A stretch of 64,000 bases of DNA from JBDZVM01 sp040255675 (GCA_040255675.1 JBDZVM010000003.1:62001-126000); one strand, 5' to 3'. Positions 52,993 to 62,573 are shown, counted from the stretch's first letter. Numbers and translations: made by a program. The notes: generated from the sequence alone by a model not told the origin.

Positions 52993-55542
52993 CTACGCCC
53001 GCTGGAGAGCATCGACGCGTCTTAGGAACGACCGGCTGGAGAGGAACGACGCGAGCGATGCCTTGTGGGCGTCGCACGCTGCCCACATCTTCTCGCGATC
53101 CGGCGCGTGGATGGCGGGATTGTTCCAGACCAAGACCCACGATGCTTCGGCGAGGCAACCTTTCGCTGAACACTTCGCGGCGGCCGGCGCGTCTGAAGTA
53201 CTCGACACGACCGCCGCCTCGCGGCCGAGGCCCTCTCGCATTTGGCGCGCCGCGGCCACAAGGTTTCGAAGCGCGGCCAGCACCTCCGCTTCGCCGCGGG
53301 TCTTCAAGCCGCAGTCGGGGTTTACCCAGAGGCGGTCTGCCGGAAGTCGTCGAAGCGCACGACCGATAAGCGTCGTCATGTCGCGAACGCTGGGAATTCG
53401 CGGCGAATGAATGTCGTACACGCCCGGACCGACGGCGGCAGGATAGCCGGCGTCAGCGAGTTCATCGACGATGGTCATGCCCGATCGGGCGGCCTCGAGG
53501 CTAATGACGTCGGCGTCAAGGCCAATGATTGCTTCGATGACATCGCCGAATTCGGCGTAGCACATGTGCGTGTGAATTTGCGTGGTCGCCCGCACACGGC
53601 TGGTAGCAAGGCGAAACGCGTCGACCGCCCAACGAAGGTATTCGAGCCGGCGGGCGTGCCGAAGCGGAAGACCCTCGCGCAGGGCGGGTTCGTCGACCTG
53701 AATGATCGGCGCGCCCGCGGCTTCGAGATCGAGTATTTCTTCGCGCAACGCCAATGCCATCTGGGTTGCGACGTCCTTGGCTGGCAGGTCGTCGCGCACG
53801 AACGACCAACGCAACATCGTGACCGGACCCGTCAACATGCCTTTGACCGGACGGCTGGTCAACCCCTGCGCGTAACGAAACCACTCGACAGTCATGGGGG
53901 CGGGTCGAGCGACGTCGCCGTAGATTATTGGCGGTCGCACGCATCGGGTGCCGTACGACTGCACCCAGCCATGCGCGGTCGACAGCACGCCCGACAACTG
54001 ATCGGCGAAGTACTGCACCATATCGGCACGCTCCGGCTCGCCGTGCACGAGAACGTCGAGCCCCGCTTCTTCTTGTATCGCGATCGCGTGGGAGATTTCG
54101 GAGCGCATGGCCGTGAGGTAGGCCGACTGCGTGATGGCTTGTTGCCGCAGTTTGGCGCGTGCGTCGCGTACGGTTGCCGTCTGCGGAAACGACCCGATCG
54201 TCGTCGTTGGCAACGGCGGCAAACGCAAAACGCGCGCCTGCTCTTCCGCGCGAGCCGCGTACGCGACAGCGCGCTCGAAGTCGGCTGGCCGCACCTCGGC
54301 AGCGACAGCTCGCACGGCCGGATCGCTCACCAGCGAAGACCCGGCGCGGTCGGCGAGTATCGCACGATTGCGTTCGAGGTCGGCGGCGACAGCCTCCTCG
54401 CCTTCGACGAGCGCGCGCGCAAGCACTGCCGTTTCGCCGACTTTCTGCTTGGCGAACGAAAGCCACGGGCGCACGGTCTCGTCGAGTTCGCTTTCAACGT
54501 CGACGTCGAACGGCACGTGCAACAACGAACACGAGGGCGCGACGACAATCTCGTCGGCGAGCGGCTGAAGCTGGTGCAAAACGTCGAGCGAACGCCGTAG
54601 GTCGTTGACCCACACATTGCGACCGTCAACCACGCCTGCCACCAAGCGTTTGCCAGGCAAGCCACCGATGTCTTCGAGGCGAGTGAGATTTGCCGACGCG
54701 GGACCGCGGAAGTCGAGCGCCGCTCCTTCGACCGGAATCTCGCGCAGAATCGGCAACGCGTCGCCGAGCTCGTCAAAATACGTCGCGAGCAATATATTCG
54801 GCCGCCCGATGACACCGCCGAGCGCCTCGTAGACGTAACGGGCGAGTCGCAGTGTCTGCGGTGGCCCGTCGCAGACCAACGCGGGCTCGTCGAGTTGCAC
54901 CCAGCTCGCGTCATGGTGCAGCAGCCGGAGTAGCTCGACATAGACCGCTAGCAGCTCGTCGACCAGTTGCAACGGCTCGAAGTCGGACGGCGCGTCCGCG
55001 GCAGCTTTGCTCAAAAGCAGAAACGTCAGCGGCCCGACAAAAACCGGTCGCGCGTCAAGGCCGAGAGCGCGGGCCTGCCTCAGCTCGCCGAGCGGTTTGG
55101 CTGCGTCGAGTTCGAAGCGCGTACCAGGCTCGAGCTCGGGCACGAGGTAGTGGTAGTTGGTGTCGAACCATTTCGTCATCTCGAGCGGCGCGGCGTGTTC
55201 GGTGCCGCGAGCCATGGCGAAATAACGGTCGAGTGAGCCGGGCGCTCCCGACGAGGCATCGCGATGTCGCGGGGGGATCGCCCCGACCATCACCGCCGTG
55301 TCGAGTACATGGTCGTAGAACGAGAAGTCGTTACACGGAACCTGAGAGATGCCGGCTTCACGAAGCGATTGCCAATGCCGCTGGCGCAATTGCGCGGCCA
55401 CCTCGGCTAGCGCCGACGCCTCTGTTTCATTGCGCCAATAGCGTTCGATCGCCTTCTTGAGCTCGCGGTTCGCGCCGATGCGCGGGTAACCGAGGACCGT
55501 GCTGCCCGCCGGAAGCCCCGCAAGCGCAGCCTCGGATGCCAC
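52993..55542 (-). CDS. metE: cobalamin-independent methionine synthase MetE with C-terminal Cys/His domain
   Basis: 849 residues. Core to about 773: N-terminal VLGYPRIGANRELKKAIERYW, folate-side ETAVLARAL... and the zinc ligands HTHMC (His, Cys), SLEAARS (Glu) and NPDCGLKTR (Cys) with IGSFPQT. It transfers a methyl from 5-methyl-THF triglutamate to homocysteine. The last 76 residues (52993-53223) are an added domain: CSAKGC, WVLVWNNPAIHAPDR, CDAHKASLASFLSSRSFLRRV, like a small stand-alone actinobacterial protein. GTG 55542 has AGGAG upstream. No room for a B12 riboswitch (64 bp to the neighbour). Confidence 0.95.
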   Translation of the reverse strand: MASEAALAGLPAGSTVLGYPRIGANRELKKAIERYWRNETEASALAEVAAQLRQRHWQSLREAGISQVPCNDFSFYDHVLDTAVMVGAIPPRHRDASSGAPGSLDRYFAMARGTEHAAPLEMTKWFDTNYHYLVPELEPGTRFELDAAKPLGELRQARALGLDARPVFVGPLTFLLLSKAAADAPSDFEPLQLVDELLAVYVELLRLLHHDASWVQLDEPALVCDGPPQTLRLARYVYEALGGVIGRPNILLATYFDELGDALPILREIPVEGAALDFRGPASANLTRLEDIGGLPGKRLVAGVVDGRNVWVNDLRRSLDVLHQLQPLADEIVVAPSCSLLHVPFDVDVESELDETVRPWLSFAKQKVGETAVLARALVEGEEAVAADLERNRAILADRAGSSLVSDPAVRAVAAEVRPADFERAVAYAARAEEQARVLRLPPLPTTTIGSFPQTATVRDARAKLRQQAITQSAYLTAMRSEISHAIAIQEEAGLDVLVHGEPERADMVQYFADQLSGVLSTAHGWVQSYGTRCVRPPIIYGDVARPAPMTVEWFRYAQGLTSRPVKGMLTGPVTMLRWSFVRDDLPAKDVATQMALALREEILDLEAAGAPIIQVDEPALREGLPLRHARRLEYLRWAVDAFRLATSRVRATTQIHTHMCYAEFGDVIEAIIGLDADVISLEAARSGMTIVDELADAGYPAAVGPGVYDIHSPRIPSVRDMTTLIGRALRRLPADRLWVNPDCGLKTRGEAEVLAALRNLVAAARQMREGLGREAAVVSSTSDAPAAAKCSAKGCLAEASWVLVWNNPAIHAPDREKMWAACDAHKASLASFLSSRSFLRRVDALQRA

Positions 55543-55606
55543 GTGTGTCTCCTCACCTCGTGCGATGCCGTCGCTGACGACGAACCCGCCAGAGCGAATG
55601 AACTTC

Positions 55607-55849
55607 CTACGTACGACCGACTTTCGAGACGCGTACTTGCCAACGGTCAGGTCCGTCTTCGAGCGGCTCCCACGCGGCCACGCCGGGGTGCTCGGCGTCG
55701 AGCATGTAATGCAGCCCCACCGGATCGTGATCGGAGATGAGCAGGAAACTCTCCCCGACGGTCATCGTGTCGATCGCCTGCATCGTCAGGTTGGCACAAC
55801 TGTCGCTCGCGGTGCGAGTGTCGATAACCCGCTCGGTTCGATCTGCCAT
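55607..55849 (-). CDS. DUF2249 domain protein
   Basis: 80 residues, almost entirely the DUF2249 domain: VIDTRTASDSCANLTMQAID, SFLLISDHDPVGLHYMLDAEHPGV and RWQVRVSKVGRT. The domain is found with haem/NO-related and anaerobic genes, and its function is unknown. ATG 55849 is chosen over upstream codons as the domain begins there. A palindrome at 55964-55978 lies upstream, so it may be controlled together with the neighbouring dehydrogenase or separately. Confidence 0.85.
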   Translation of the reverse strand: MADRTERVIDTRTASDSCANLTMQAIDTMTVGESFLLISDHDPVGLHYMLDAEHPGVAAWEPLEDGPDRWQVRVSKVGRT

Positions 55850-55963
55850 CAAGAACGGCCCTTCTCGAAGTCGGCTACACGGAGCGGACGTACTCCGACA
55901 CCCGGAGATCAGCGCCAACCGAGAGTCTCTGCCGTCGGCACTAGATCACGGCAGCGAGTTTAC

Positions 55964-55978
55964 ACGAATCAGATTCGT
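55964..55978. promoter_or_regulatory. 15-bp palindrome, candidate operator
   Basis: ACGAAT-CAG-ATTCGT, perfect, between the DUF2249 gene (start at 55849) and the upstream dehydrogenase gene's end (56030). AT-rich relative to its surroundings; the size suits an Rrf2-, MerR- or FNR-type dimer. No regulator is adjacent. Confidence 0.5.
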
Positions 55979-56029
55979 AAGAAACGCGCTGATCACGAGC
56001 CGTTCTTGTGGCTTCCAAGGGCCCCGCTC

Positions 56030-57073
56030 CTAACGCCGCGCGAATAGCCCAATCTTCAGCGCGCCGGTCTCCGCCGCCCGAGAAAACACGTCGTAACCGT
56101 CGAGCATCTCGTCGATGCCGAAGCGATGCGTGATCAGGCCGTCCGTGTCGAGCTGTCGGCTGGCCACCATGCGCAACAAGGTCGGGGTCGTACGCGTATC
56201 GACCAACCCGGTTGTGATGGTGACGTTGCGGATCCACAGCGTCTCGAGGTGCAACGTAGCCGGCTTACCGTGCACGCCAACGTTTGCGACTCGTCCGCCC
56301 GGACGCACCAAGCTCGTGCACTGCTCGAACGTCTCAGGAAGGCCGACGGCTTCGATGGCGACGTCGACGCCGAGGCCTCCAGTCAGCTCATCGACGACCC
56401 GCCGAGCTTCTTCTGGCGAGTTCGCGAGAACGTCGGCGCCGAGGTATTTCGCGGCGTCCAAACGAGCCTGCGCGGGCTCTATCGCGACGATGTGGCTGGG
56501 CGAGAACAGCCTCGCCGTCATGATGGCTGCCAACCCGATCGGCCCGGCGCCGACAACGGCAACCACATCGCCCGGAGTCACCCGACCGTTCAAGACGCCG
56601 ACCTCGTAGGACGTCGGCAAGATGTCCGCGAGCAAGAGCGCTGCTTCGTCACTAACGCCGGCGGGCAGGAGGTGAAGCGACGTGTCCGCGTAAGGCACTC
56701 GCACGTACTCCGCCTGCGTGCCATCGATAAGGTGGCCGAGAATCCAGCCTCCGCCGTTCAGACACTGGCTGTACATGCCCTCACGGCAAAACCGGCACAT
56801 TCCACAAGACGTAATGCAGGAAATCACAACCCGGTCGCCAGGTTTGATCGCATCGACGCCGTCGCCCACGGCCTCGACCGTTCCGACGGCTTCGTGGCCG
56901 AGAATGCGACCGTCGGCAACCTCAGGAACATCGCCCTTGAGAATGTGTAAGTCGGTGCCGCAAATCGTGACGGCGTCGACACGGACGATCGCGTCTTTGC
57001 TGTCCATAATTTCCGGCGTGGGAACATCGGTCCACTGCTTTCGGCCCGGGCCGTGATAGACGAGCGCCTTCAT
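56030..57073 (-). CDS. zinc-dependent alcohol dehydrogenase
   Basis: 347 residues of the MDR superfamily. Catalytic zinc site ICGTDLHIL, GHEAVG (Cys, His, Glu) and structural zinc CGMCRFCREGMYSQC; NAD-binding GAGPIGLAAIMTARLF. ATG 57073. It follows the universal stress protein gene by 12 bases, so they are probably cotranscribed. Substrate unknown; the family includes formaldehyde and secondary alcohol dehydrogenases, which would fit formate production near FdhA, but this is a guess. Confidence 0.93.
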   Translation of the reverse strand: MKALVYHGPGRKQWTDVPTPEIMDSKDAIVRVDAVTICGTDLHILKGDVPEVADGRILGHEAVGTVEAVGDGVDAIKPGDRVVISCITSCGMCRFCREGMYSQCLNGGGWILGHLIDGTQAEYVRVPYADTSLHLLPAGVSDEAALLLADILPTSYEVGVLNGRVTPGDVVAVVGAGPIGLAAIMTARLFSPSHIVAIEPAQARLDAAKYLGADVLANSPEEARRVVDELTGGLGVDVAIEAVGLPETFEQCTSLVRPGGRVANVGVHGKPATLHLETLWIRNVTITTGLVDTRTTPTLLRMVASRQLDTDGLITHRFGIDEMLDGYDVFSRAAETGALKIGLFARR

Positions 57074-57085
57074 GATGCATTCACC

Positions 57086-57661
57086 TCACTGAATCGACGT
57101 GCGCGACAACTTCGTGTTGTTCTGGACACTCGTTTCGTGGTGCTTGCCATCGGCGACCGCATGCGGTGCTGGCACGACGAGCACAGGGCACTTGGCATGC
57201 CGCACGCAGGCCTGAGCGGTCGAGCCCAAGAGAATCGCGAGCGGTCCGGAATAGCCGCGCGCACCGACGACGAGCAGATCCGCTTTGGCCGCGAGAGCGG
57301 TCAACACCTCAGATGCGCCACCCTCGACCGGGCGTAACCGCAGGTGCTCGATAGGCACATCACCAAACGCCTCTTCAACAGCCTTGTCGAGGATGGCCTT
57401 GGCGTCGTCTTCGGCGTCGAGCGCGTTGCCCGGAGAGGCGTAAACCTCGGCCAGCCCGAACGCGTATTGGGCGCCGGCGTACCACTGAAACGCGTGAACC
57501 GCCTCGACCTTCGCGCCGTCACGAAGGCCCAACCTGACAGCGACCCTCAGCGCTTCGACCGAATTTGGAGAGCCGTCGACGCCTACGACGATGTGGTGAA
57601 ATCGAAGCGGTGCCGCGCGATCGGCTCGCTCCACACTGGATTTGACCTGGCATGTAGTCAT
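57086..57661 (-). CDS. universal stress protein (ATP-binding type)
   Basis: 191 residues. One Usp domain (about 20-165): HIVVGVDGSPNSVEAL at the start and GARGYSGPLAILLGSTAQACVRHAKCPVLVV (G-x2-G-x9-G-S/T ATP loop). The N-terminal 20 and C-terminal 20 residues are disordered. Start at 57661 because GGAGG precedes it. Forms a unit with the alcohol dehydrogenase, divergent from the P-type ATPase. Confidence 0.9.
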   Translation of the reverse strand: MTTCQVKSSVERADRAAPLRFHHIVVGVDGSPNSVEALRVAVRLGLRDGAKVEAVHAFQWYAGAQYAFGLAEVYASPGNALDAEDDAKAILDKAVEEAFGDVPIEHLRLRPVEGGASEVLTALAAKADLLVVGARGYSGPLAILLGSTAQACVRHAKCPVLVVPAPHAVADGKHHETSVQNNTKLSRTSIQ

Positions 57662-57915
57662 CGCAACCTCCCGCGTCTCTCCGCGACTCCGGCGGTCACG
57701 CTCAGCCTCCATCACGCGCATGGGTAATCACCATGGCCGTAGGTCGCACGCCGAAAGGACCCAAGGCACCAAGCGGGACAAGCGGAGTTACTCGGTGCCA
57801 GATCCGTCGCGTGGATCAAGACCGGTGGCGACGTTCGTCCCGACTACGTAGGTACAAGGCCGTGGTGATCCCGCATGGCATCGCGGAAGGGCGGCGCACG
57901 TGAAACGGTGGGCAC

Positions 57916-60420
57916 GTGAGCATGTCGGTCGCACCAGCTCCGCGAGGGCTTTCGACCGAAGAAGCCGCTGAAAGCCTGGCAAGGTCGGGACCGAATCTCG
58001 TCGCGGAGTCTCGAAGGGTCTCACCCGCGCTCAGCGTTTTTCGTCAGTTGCGAGACCCGCTCATCCTCGTGCTGATCGGCGCGGCCGTCTTGACCTCCGC
58101 AACCGGAGACTTCACCGACGCGGCCGTGATCGGCCTGGTCATCGTCGTCAACACAGCGGTCGGCGTCGTCCAAGAAATTCGCGCGGACCGCGCGGTCGCG
58201 GCACTTTCCGCCCTTGCCGCTCCACGGGCTCACGTACGCCGTGACGGGCTCGACAGGCAGATCGCGGCGAACGAGGTGGTTCCCGGCGATATTCTGTTGC
58301 TTTCGCAGGGCGACGTCATACCGGCTGACGCCGCCCTTCTCGAGGCGCATTTGCTGTTGATCGACGAATCGGCGCTCACCGGAGAATCCGTGCCCGTCGA
58401 CAAGGACATCGGCTTCGACGAGGCGCTGTTCGCCGGTACGGTCGTGGTCAACGGCCGCGCCGTCGCGACCGTGACCGAAACAGGAGCCCGAAGTTCGCTC
58501 GGCCGCATCGCCGCGCTCCTGGAGCGTGGACAACCCGCGACGCCGCTGCAAAAACGCTTAGCGCGCCTCGGTCGAACGTTGGCGATAATCGCGATATTGC
58601 TGTGCGCGCTGGTCTTGGTGCTTGGTCTTGCCCGCGGCGAACCGATCGAGCGCATGGTCATCACCGCGATCAGCCTCGCCGTCGCCGCCGTGCCCGAATC
58701 ACTTCCCGCTGTCATCACGCTGAGTCTCGCCCTGGGCGCCCGATACATGGCACGCCGTTCAGCGATCGTGCGGCACCTTCCCGCGGTCGAAACCTTGGGC
58801 TCGGTGACCGTCCTCGCGACCGACAAGACCGGCACCCTGACGACCGGGCGCATGCGTGCCGAACTCGTCTGCACGGGTGCCGGCTGCCGCGCCGTCGAAG
58901 AACTCCTGGGCGACAAGCTTGATCCGGACGTCGAAGAACTTCTCGTCGCTGGCGCTTTATGCAATGACGCTGTCGTTTCGAACGACGAAAACGGCGACAC
59001 TGCCGCCGTGGGCGATCCCACCGAGGTGGCGCTGTTGCTCGCGGCCGCCGGTGCTGGCATCGAGCGTGAAGCGCTCGAAAGGGCGCACCCGCGCGTCGGC
59101 GAAGTACCGTTCGACAGCCACCGCAAGATGATGACGACGGTGCATCGCGCGGAAGCCGGATTCGTGGTGTGCACGAAAGGCGCCCCCGAGGCCGTCGAGC
59201 GAATACGCCGTAGCGGTGAAGAACGCGAGGCCGCCGCATTCGGCGTCCGCGCCCGTGAACTTGCCGATGCCGGGTATCGCGTGTTGGCTGTCGGCACTGC
59301 AAGGCTCGACAACTTGCCTGCCGACATCGGCGACGCGGAAAAAGACATACATGTCATCGGGTTGATTGCCATCGCCGATCCACCGAAGGAACGCGCGCGA
59401 GGAACGATCGAGGAATGCAAGCGCGCGGGTATCGTTCCCGTGCTCATTACCGGTGATCACGCCGCCACCGCAGTAGCGATCGCGAACCGGGTCGGCATCA
59501 TCGATGACGGCGACGCCGAAGTGGCGACAGGCGATCAGTTGCGTGCCGGAACCATCGCCGACATCGCGAAAATTAGGGTTTTCGCACGTACCTCGCCCGA
59601 CCAAAAACCCGACATCGTCGAGGCGTGGCAACGAAACGGAGCCGTCGTCGCCATGGTGGGGGACGGCGTCAACGACGGGCCGGCGTTGCGCCGCGCTGAC
59701 ATCGGCGTCGCGATGGGGCGCCACGGTACCGAGGTCGCTCGCCAAGCGGCTGACCTGGTTTTGGCGAACGACGATCTCGAGACTGTCGTGGTCGCCGTCG
59801 AGGAAGGCCGGCGCATCTATTCGAACGTGAGACGCTTTTTGACGTTTGGACTGGCAGGTGGAACGGCGGAGATTTTGGTCATGCTCTTCGGACCAGCGGT
59901 GGGCTTCGCGGTTCCGCTCCTCGCGGCGCAAATACTGTGGATCAACCTGCTGACGCACGGCCTGACAGGAGTCGCCCTTGGCGCTGAACCCGCGGAACCC
60001 GGCGCCATGCGGCGAGGGCCGCGACCTCCGAAAGAAAGCGTGCTCGGCGACGGCTTGCTGGCCCGCGTGGTGAGGCTTGCGATCGTGGCGACCGTCGCTA
60101 CGCTCGCCGCCGCCGTGTGGGCAAAAGAAACCGATCGGCCGTGGCAGACGGTCACGTTCGTCACGCTGACGACGCTTCAACTCGGCGTGGCACTCGCGCT
60201 GCGAGCGAGGCACAGCGGCCGTGGCAATCCTTTCCTGCTCCTCGCGATCGCGGTCTCGTTCAGCCTCGCTCTCGCCGGCGTATATGTGCCCGCACTACGC
60301 GATCTGCTCGGCACAATGTCCCTGAGCGCCGTCGAGGTCGTGGTAGCGACCGCGATGGGAGTGGTGGGCTGGGCGGTGACCCGGGTCGACGTCCGTCTCT
60401 TAACACGTCGCGGCGCCTAG
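57916..60420 (+). CDS. cation-transporting P-type ATPase
   Basis: 834 residues. Actuator TGES (LTGESVPVDK), phosphorylation DKTGTLT with Asp303, nucleotide domain KGAPEAVE and hinge MVGDGVNDGPALRRADIG. Membrane motif PESLP in helix 4 is the P2-type Ca/Mn (SERCA/PMR1-like) arrangement rather than CPC heavy-metal. Ten helices are evident with six C-terminal. GTG start. The gene ends in CTAG shared with the convergent deacetylase stop. Substrate is probably Ca2+ or a related divalent ion. Confidence 0.93.
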   Translation: MSMSVAPAPRGLSTEEAAESLARSGPNLVAESRRVSPALSVFRQLRDPLILVLIGAAVLTSATGDFTDAAVIGLVIVVNTAVGVVQEIRADRAVAALSALAAPRAHVRRDGLDRQIAANEVVPGDILLLSQGDVIPADAALLEAHLLLIDESALTGESVPVDKDIGFDEALFAGTVVVNGRAVATVTETGARSSLGRIAALLERGQPATPLQKRLARLGRTLAIIAILLCALVLVLGLARGEPIERMVITAISLAVAAVPESLPAVITLSLALGARYMARRSAIVRHLPAVETLGSVTVLATDKTGTLTTGRMRAELVCTGAGCRAVEELLGDKLDPDVEELLVAGALCNDAVVSNDENGDTAAVGDPTEVALLLAAAGAGIEREALERAHPRVGEVPFDSHRKMMTTVHRAEAGFVVCTKGAPEAVERIRRSGEEREAAAFGVRARELADAGYRVLAVGTARLDNLPADIGDAEKDIHVIGLIAIADPPKERARGTIEECKRAGIVPVLITGDHAATAVAIANRVGIIDDGDAEVATGDQLRAGTIADIAKIRVFARTSPDQKPDIVEAWQRNGAVVAMVGDGVNDGPALRRADIGVAMGRHGTEVARQAADLVLANDDLETVVVAVEEGRRIYSNVRRFLTFGLAGGTAEILVMLFGPAVGFAVPLLAAQILWINLLTHGLTGVALGAEPAEPGAMRRGPRPPKESVLGDGLLARVVRLAIVATVATLAAAVWAKETDRPWQTVTFVTLTTLQLGVALALRARHSGRGNPFLLLAIAVSFSLALAGVYVPALRDLLGTMSLSAVEVVVATAMGVVGWAVTRVDVRLLTRRGA

Positions 60421-61349
60421 CCCGAGCCCAGGCCTTGCGCGATAGTGACGAAGGTGTAGCCGGCCGCTCTAATCTGGTCGATAATCGCGGGCAACGCGTC
60501 GCCATCGAGGGTGCTGCGATCGGTCGGATGCGAGCCGACGTGCATCAGTACGATCTCGCCGGGTTGCAGATTCGCGAGTACTCGCTGAGTGACTGACCCG
60601 ACGGTTTGTCCTCCCGATGTGCCTTGCCATCCAAGCGTGTCGACGGTCCAGCCAATCGAGACATACCCGAGTGCGTTGACGACGGCCCTGGTACGGGCGT
60701 CGCGGTCTCCGAACGGAAAGCGAAAGAGCGGGCGCGGATCGTGTCCGGTGGCAGTCGTGATCGAAGCGCGCGCTTGGTCGATCTCAGCCTTGATGGCGGC
60801 GTCCGACAGCTGCGGCAGGTGAGGATGCGTCGCCGTGTGGTTTCCGACCGGGTACGACGCGCCCACGGCCTTGGCCTGGTTCGGAAAAGTCGTCACCCAC
60901 GAACCCGTCAAGAAAAACGTGGCCGGCACATTCTTAGCCGCGAGCGTCGCGAGAATCTTCGGAATCGCGTCCGCGTTCGCGCCCGCGTCGAACGTCAACG
61001 CGACGACGCGCTGGCTTGTCGGAAGGCGGGTAACGTCGACGCCGATCAACGAAGACGGCAAACCGGGGGGTTTCGCGGGAGTCGTCGGCGGGCGGGGCGG
61101 CGTGGGAGAGTGCGTCGAGGAGTGAACCTGCGGCGTCGTGGGCGGTGGCGACGTTAAGGGGGTCGACGGCGTTGACCGCACCGGGCTCGACGAAGTACCA
61201 GGCAACGTTGTCGACGTCGATGCCGACGGTGACGCCGACGGTGACGGAGAACTCGCTGGCGCCGAGCGGCCGCCGCAGGCACTCACGACAAGCACGATGG
61301 CCGCGAGAATCGCAATCGCCGATGCTGTACACCGGGAGTTGCTTCGCAC
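60417..61349 (-). CDS. lipoprotein polysaccharide deacetylase
   Basis: 310 residues. Lipobox LVVSAC near residue 23, a Pro/Ser/Thr-rich linker, and a NodB domain (about 110-305): TFDAGAN (variant of TFDDG, the second Asp is Ala), NHTATHPHL (metal His), RPLFRFPFGDRD and GWTVDTLGWQG. The TFDAGA variant is a known subgroup. It would deacetylate chitin, peptidoglycan or acetylated sugars outside the cell. The GTG at 61349 has GGAGG upstream; the longer frame to 61538 is not supported. Confidence 0.9.
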   Translation of the reverse strand: MRSNSRCTASAIAILAAIVLVVSACGGRSAPASSPSPSASPSASTSTTLPGTSSSPVRSTPSTPLTSPPPTTPQVHSSTHSPTPPRPPTTPAKPPGLPSSLIGVDVTRLPTSQRVVALTFDAGANADAIPKILATLAAKNVPATFFLTGSWVTTFPNQAKAVGASYPVGNHTATHPHLPQLSDAAIKAEIDQARASITTATGHDPRPLFRFPFGDRDARTRAVVNALGYVSIGWTVDTLGWQGTSGGQTVGSVTQRVLANLQPGEIVLMHVGSHPTDRSTLDGDALPAIIDQIRAAGYTFVTIAQGLGSG

Positions 61350-61562
61350 CTCGCACCTCCTCTGTACACGAGGCCGAAACACAGGGTCGAGCCTCGCCTG
61401 CATTGTGCGGATGAGAGCGCCGCGCCGTGCGGGGCGAACGTCCCAATCGAGGTGACGAATGGCTCGCCGCCGCGTCACGGCGCCGTTGCGTCGCGGCACC
61501 GTAGTGCCGCGACGTGTTGTTGAATCGAAGCGGACCAACCAGACGTAAGAGGTGACGCCGAG

Positions 61563-62573
61563 GTGAGGGCGTGGGTTGTCGAGCGGCCCGCTCGATTCGC
61601 CACGGGCGCGAAACCGTTAGCGCTCGTCGATCGCGACCTTCCCGAGCCTGGCCGCTCGCAGATTCGCGTGCGGGTCAAGACGTGCGGCGTGTGCCGCACC
61701 GACCTGCATCTGGCCGAGGGCGATCTCGCGCCGAAGCAGTCGGCGACCGTGCCGGGTCACGAGGTCGTCGGAGTCGTCGACGCCGCCGGCGCGGACGCCG
61801 CGCGTTTTCGGCCGGGCGAACGCGTCGGTATCGCTTGGCTGCGCTTCACGTGCGGGCAGTGCCGCTGGTGCACCACGGGGCGGGAAAACCTTTGTCCGCA
61901 CGCGCGTTTCACCGGCTGGGACGCCGACGGGGGATACGCGGAGTACGCGGTCGTCGACGAGCGTTTCGCCTACCGAATTCCCGACGAATTCGACGATGTG
62001 ACAGCCGCGCCGTTGTTGTGCGCGGGCATTATCGGCTATCGCGCGCTCCGCCGATCGAATCTTCCGAAGAACGGCACCCTGGGCATTTATGGCTTCGGTG
62101 GTTCAGCACACCTCGCCGCGCAGATTGCGTTGTCAGAAGGCGCGACCGTGCACGTGTTGACTCGCTCTCCTGAGGCTCGGGTGTTGGCTCTCGAACTCGG
62201 AGCCGCATCGGCGGGTGATGCTTACGACGCACCTCCTGAGCCTCTCGATTCGGCGATTTTGTTCGCGCCCGTCGGCACCTTGGTGCCCGTCGCTTTGCGC
62301 GCCCTCGACCGTGGAGGCACCTTGGCGATCGCCGGAATCCACCTGACTCAGATCCCGCCACTCGACTACACCGACGAGTTGTTCGACGAGCGAACGCTGC
62401 AATCCGTCACCGCGAACACCCGGTCGGACGGCGAGGCGTTCTTGCGGGCGGCCGTGGCGGCTGGCATCCGCGTCTCGACGGTGCAATATCCCTTTGAGGC
62501 GGCAGATCGTGCGTTGGCCGATCTCGCGGCCGATCGCGTTACGGGTGCGGCTGTCCTGACATTCGATTCGTGA
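61563..62573 (+). CDS. zinc-binding alcohol dehydrogenase
   Basis: 336 residues of the MDR fold. TCGVCRTDLHL, PGHEVVG (catalytic zinc) and CGQCRWCTTGRENLC (structural zinc); nucleotide loop IYGFGGSAHLAAQIALSEGA, where GFGGSA is the AdhA-like NAD(P) motif of bacterial propanol-preferring/cinnamyl-type enzymes. GTG start. It overlaps the flavodoxin-like gene by 35 bp on the opposite strand. Confidence 0.92.
   Translation: MRAWVVERPARFATGAKPLALVDRDLPEPGRSQIRVRVKTCGVCRTDLHLAEGDLAPKQSATVPGHEVVGVVDAAGADAARFRPGERVGIAWLRFTCGQCRWCTTGRENLCPHARFTGWDADGGYAEYAVVDERFAYRIPDEFDDVTAAPLLCAGIIGYRALRRSNLPKNGTLGIYGFGGSAHLAAQIALSEGATVHVLTRSPEARVLALELGAASAGDAYDAPPEPLDSAILFAPVGTLVPVALRALDRGGTLAIAGIHLTQIPPLDYTDELFDERTLQSVTANTRSDGEAFLRAAVAAGIRVSTVQYPFEAADRALADLAADRVTGAAVLTFDS

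Noticed and set aside
53242..54600. 452-residue plus-strand frame inside metE
   Set aside because: Lies wholly over metE on the other strand, is Arg-rich and shows no family motif; a high-GC shadow frame.
55543..55606. Cobalamin riboswitch before metE
   Set aside because: Only 64 bp separate metE from the DUF2249 gene, too short for a cobalamin aptamer.
55964..56010. A third copy of the ECF promoter starting at the GTAAGAA near 55977
   Set aside because: The -10 block is not conserved (CGAGCC) and no plus-strand gene starts downstream.
57722..57915. DosR-like box in the region between usp and the P-type ATPase
   Set aside because: The only similarity (a GGACCCAAGG-like stretch) lacks dyad symmetry and the consensus core.
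58957..60213. 418-residue minus-strand frame inside the P-type ATPase
   Set aside because: Entirely antisense to a well-conserved ATPase; no start signal or motifs.
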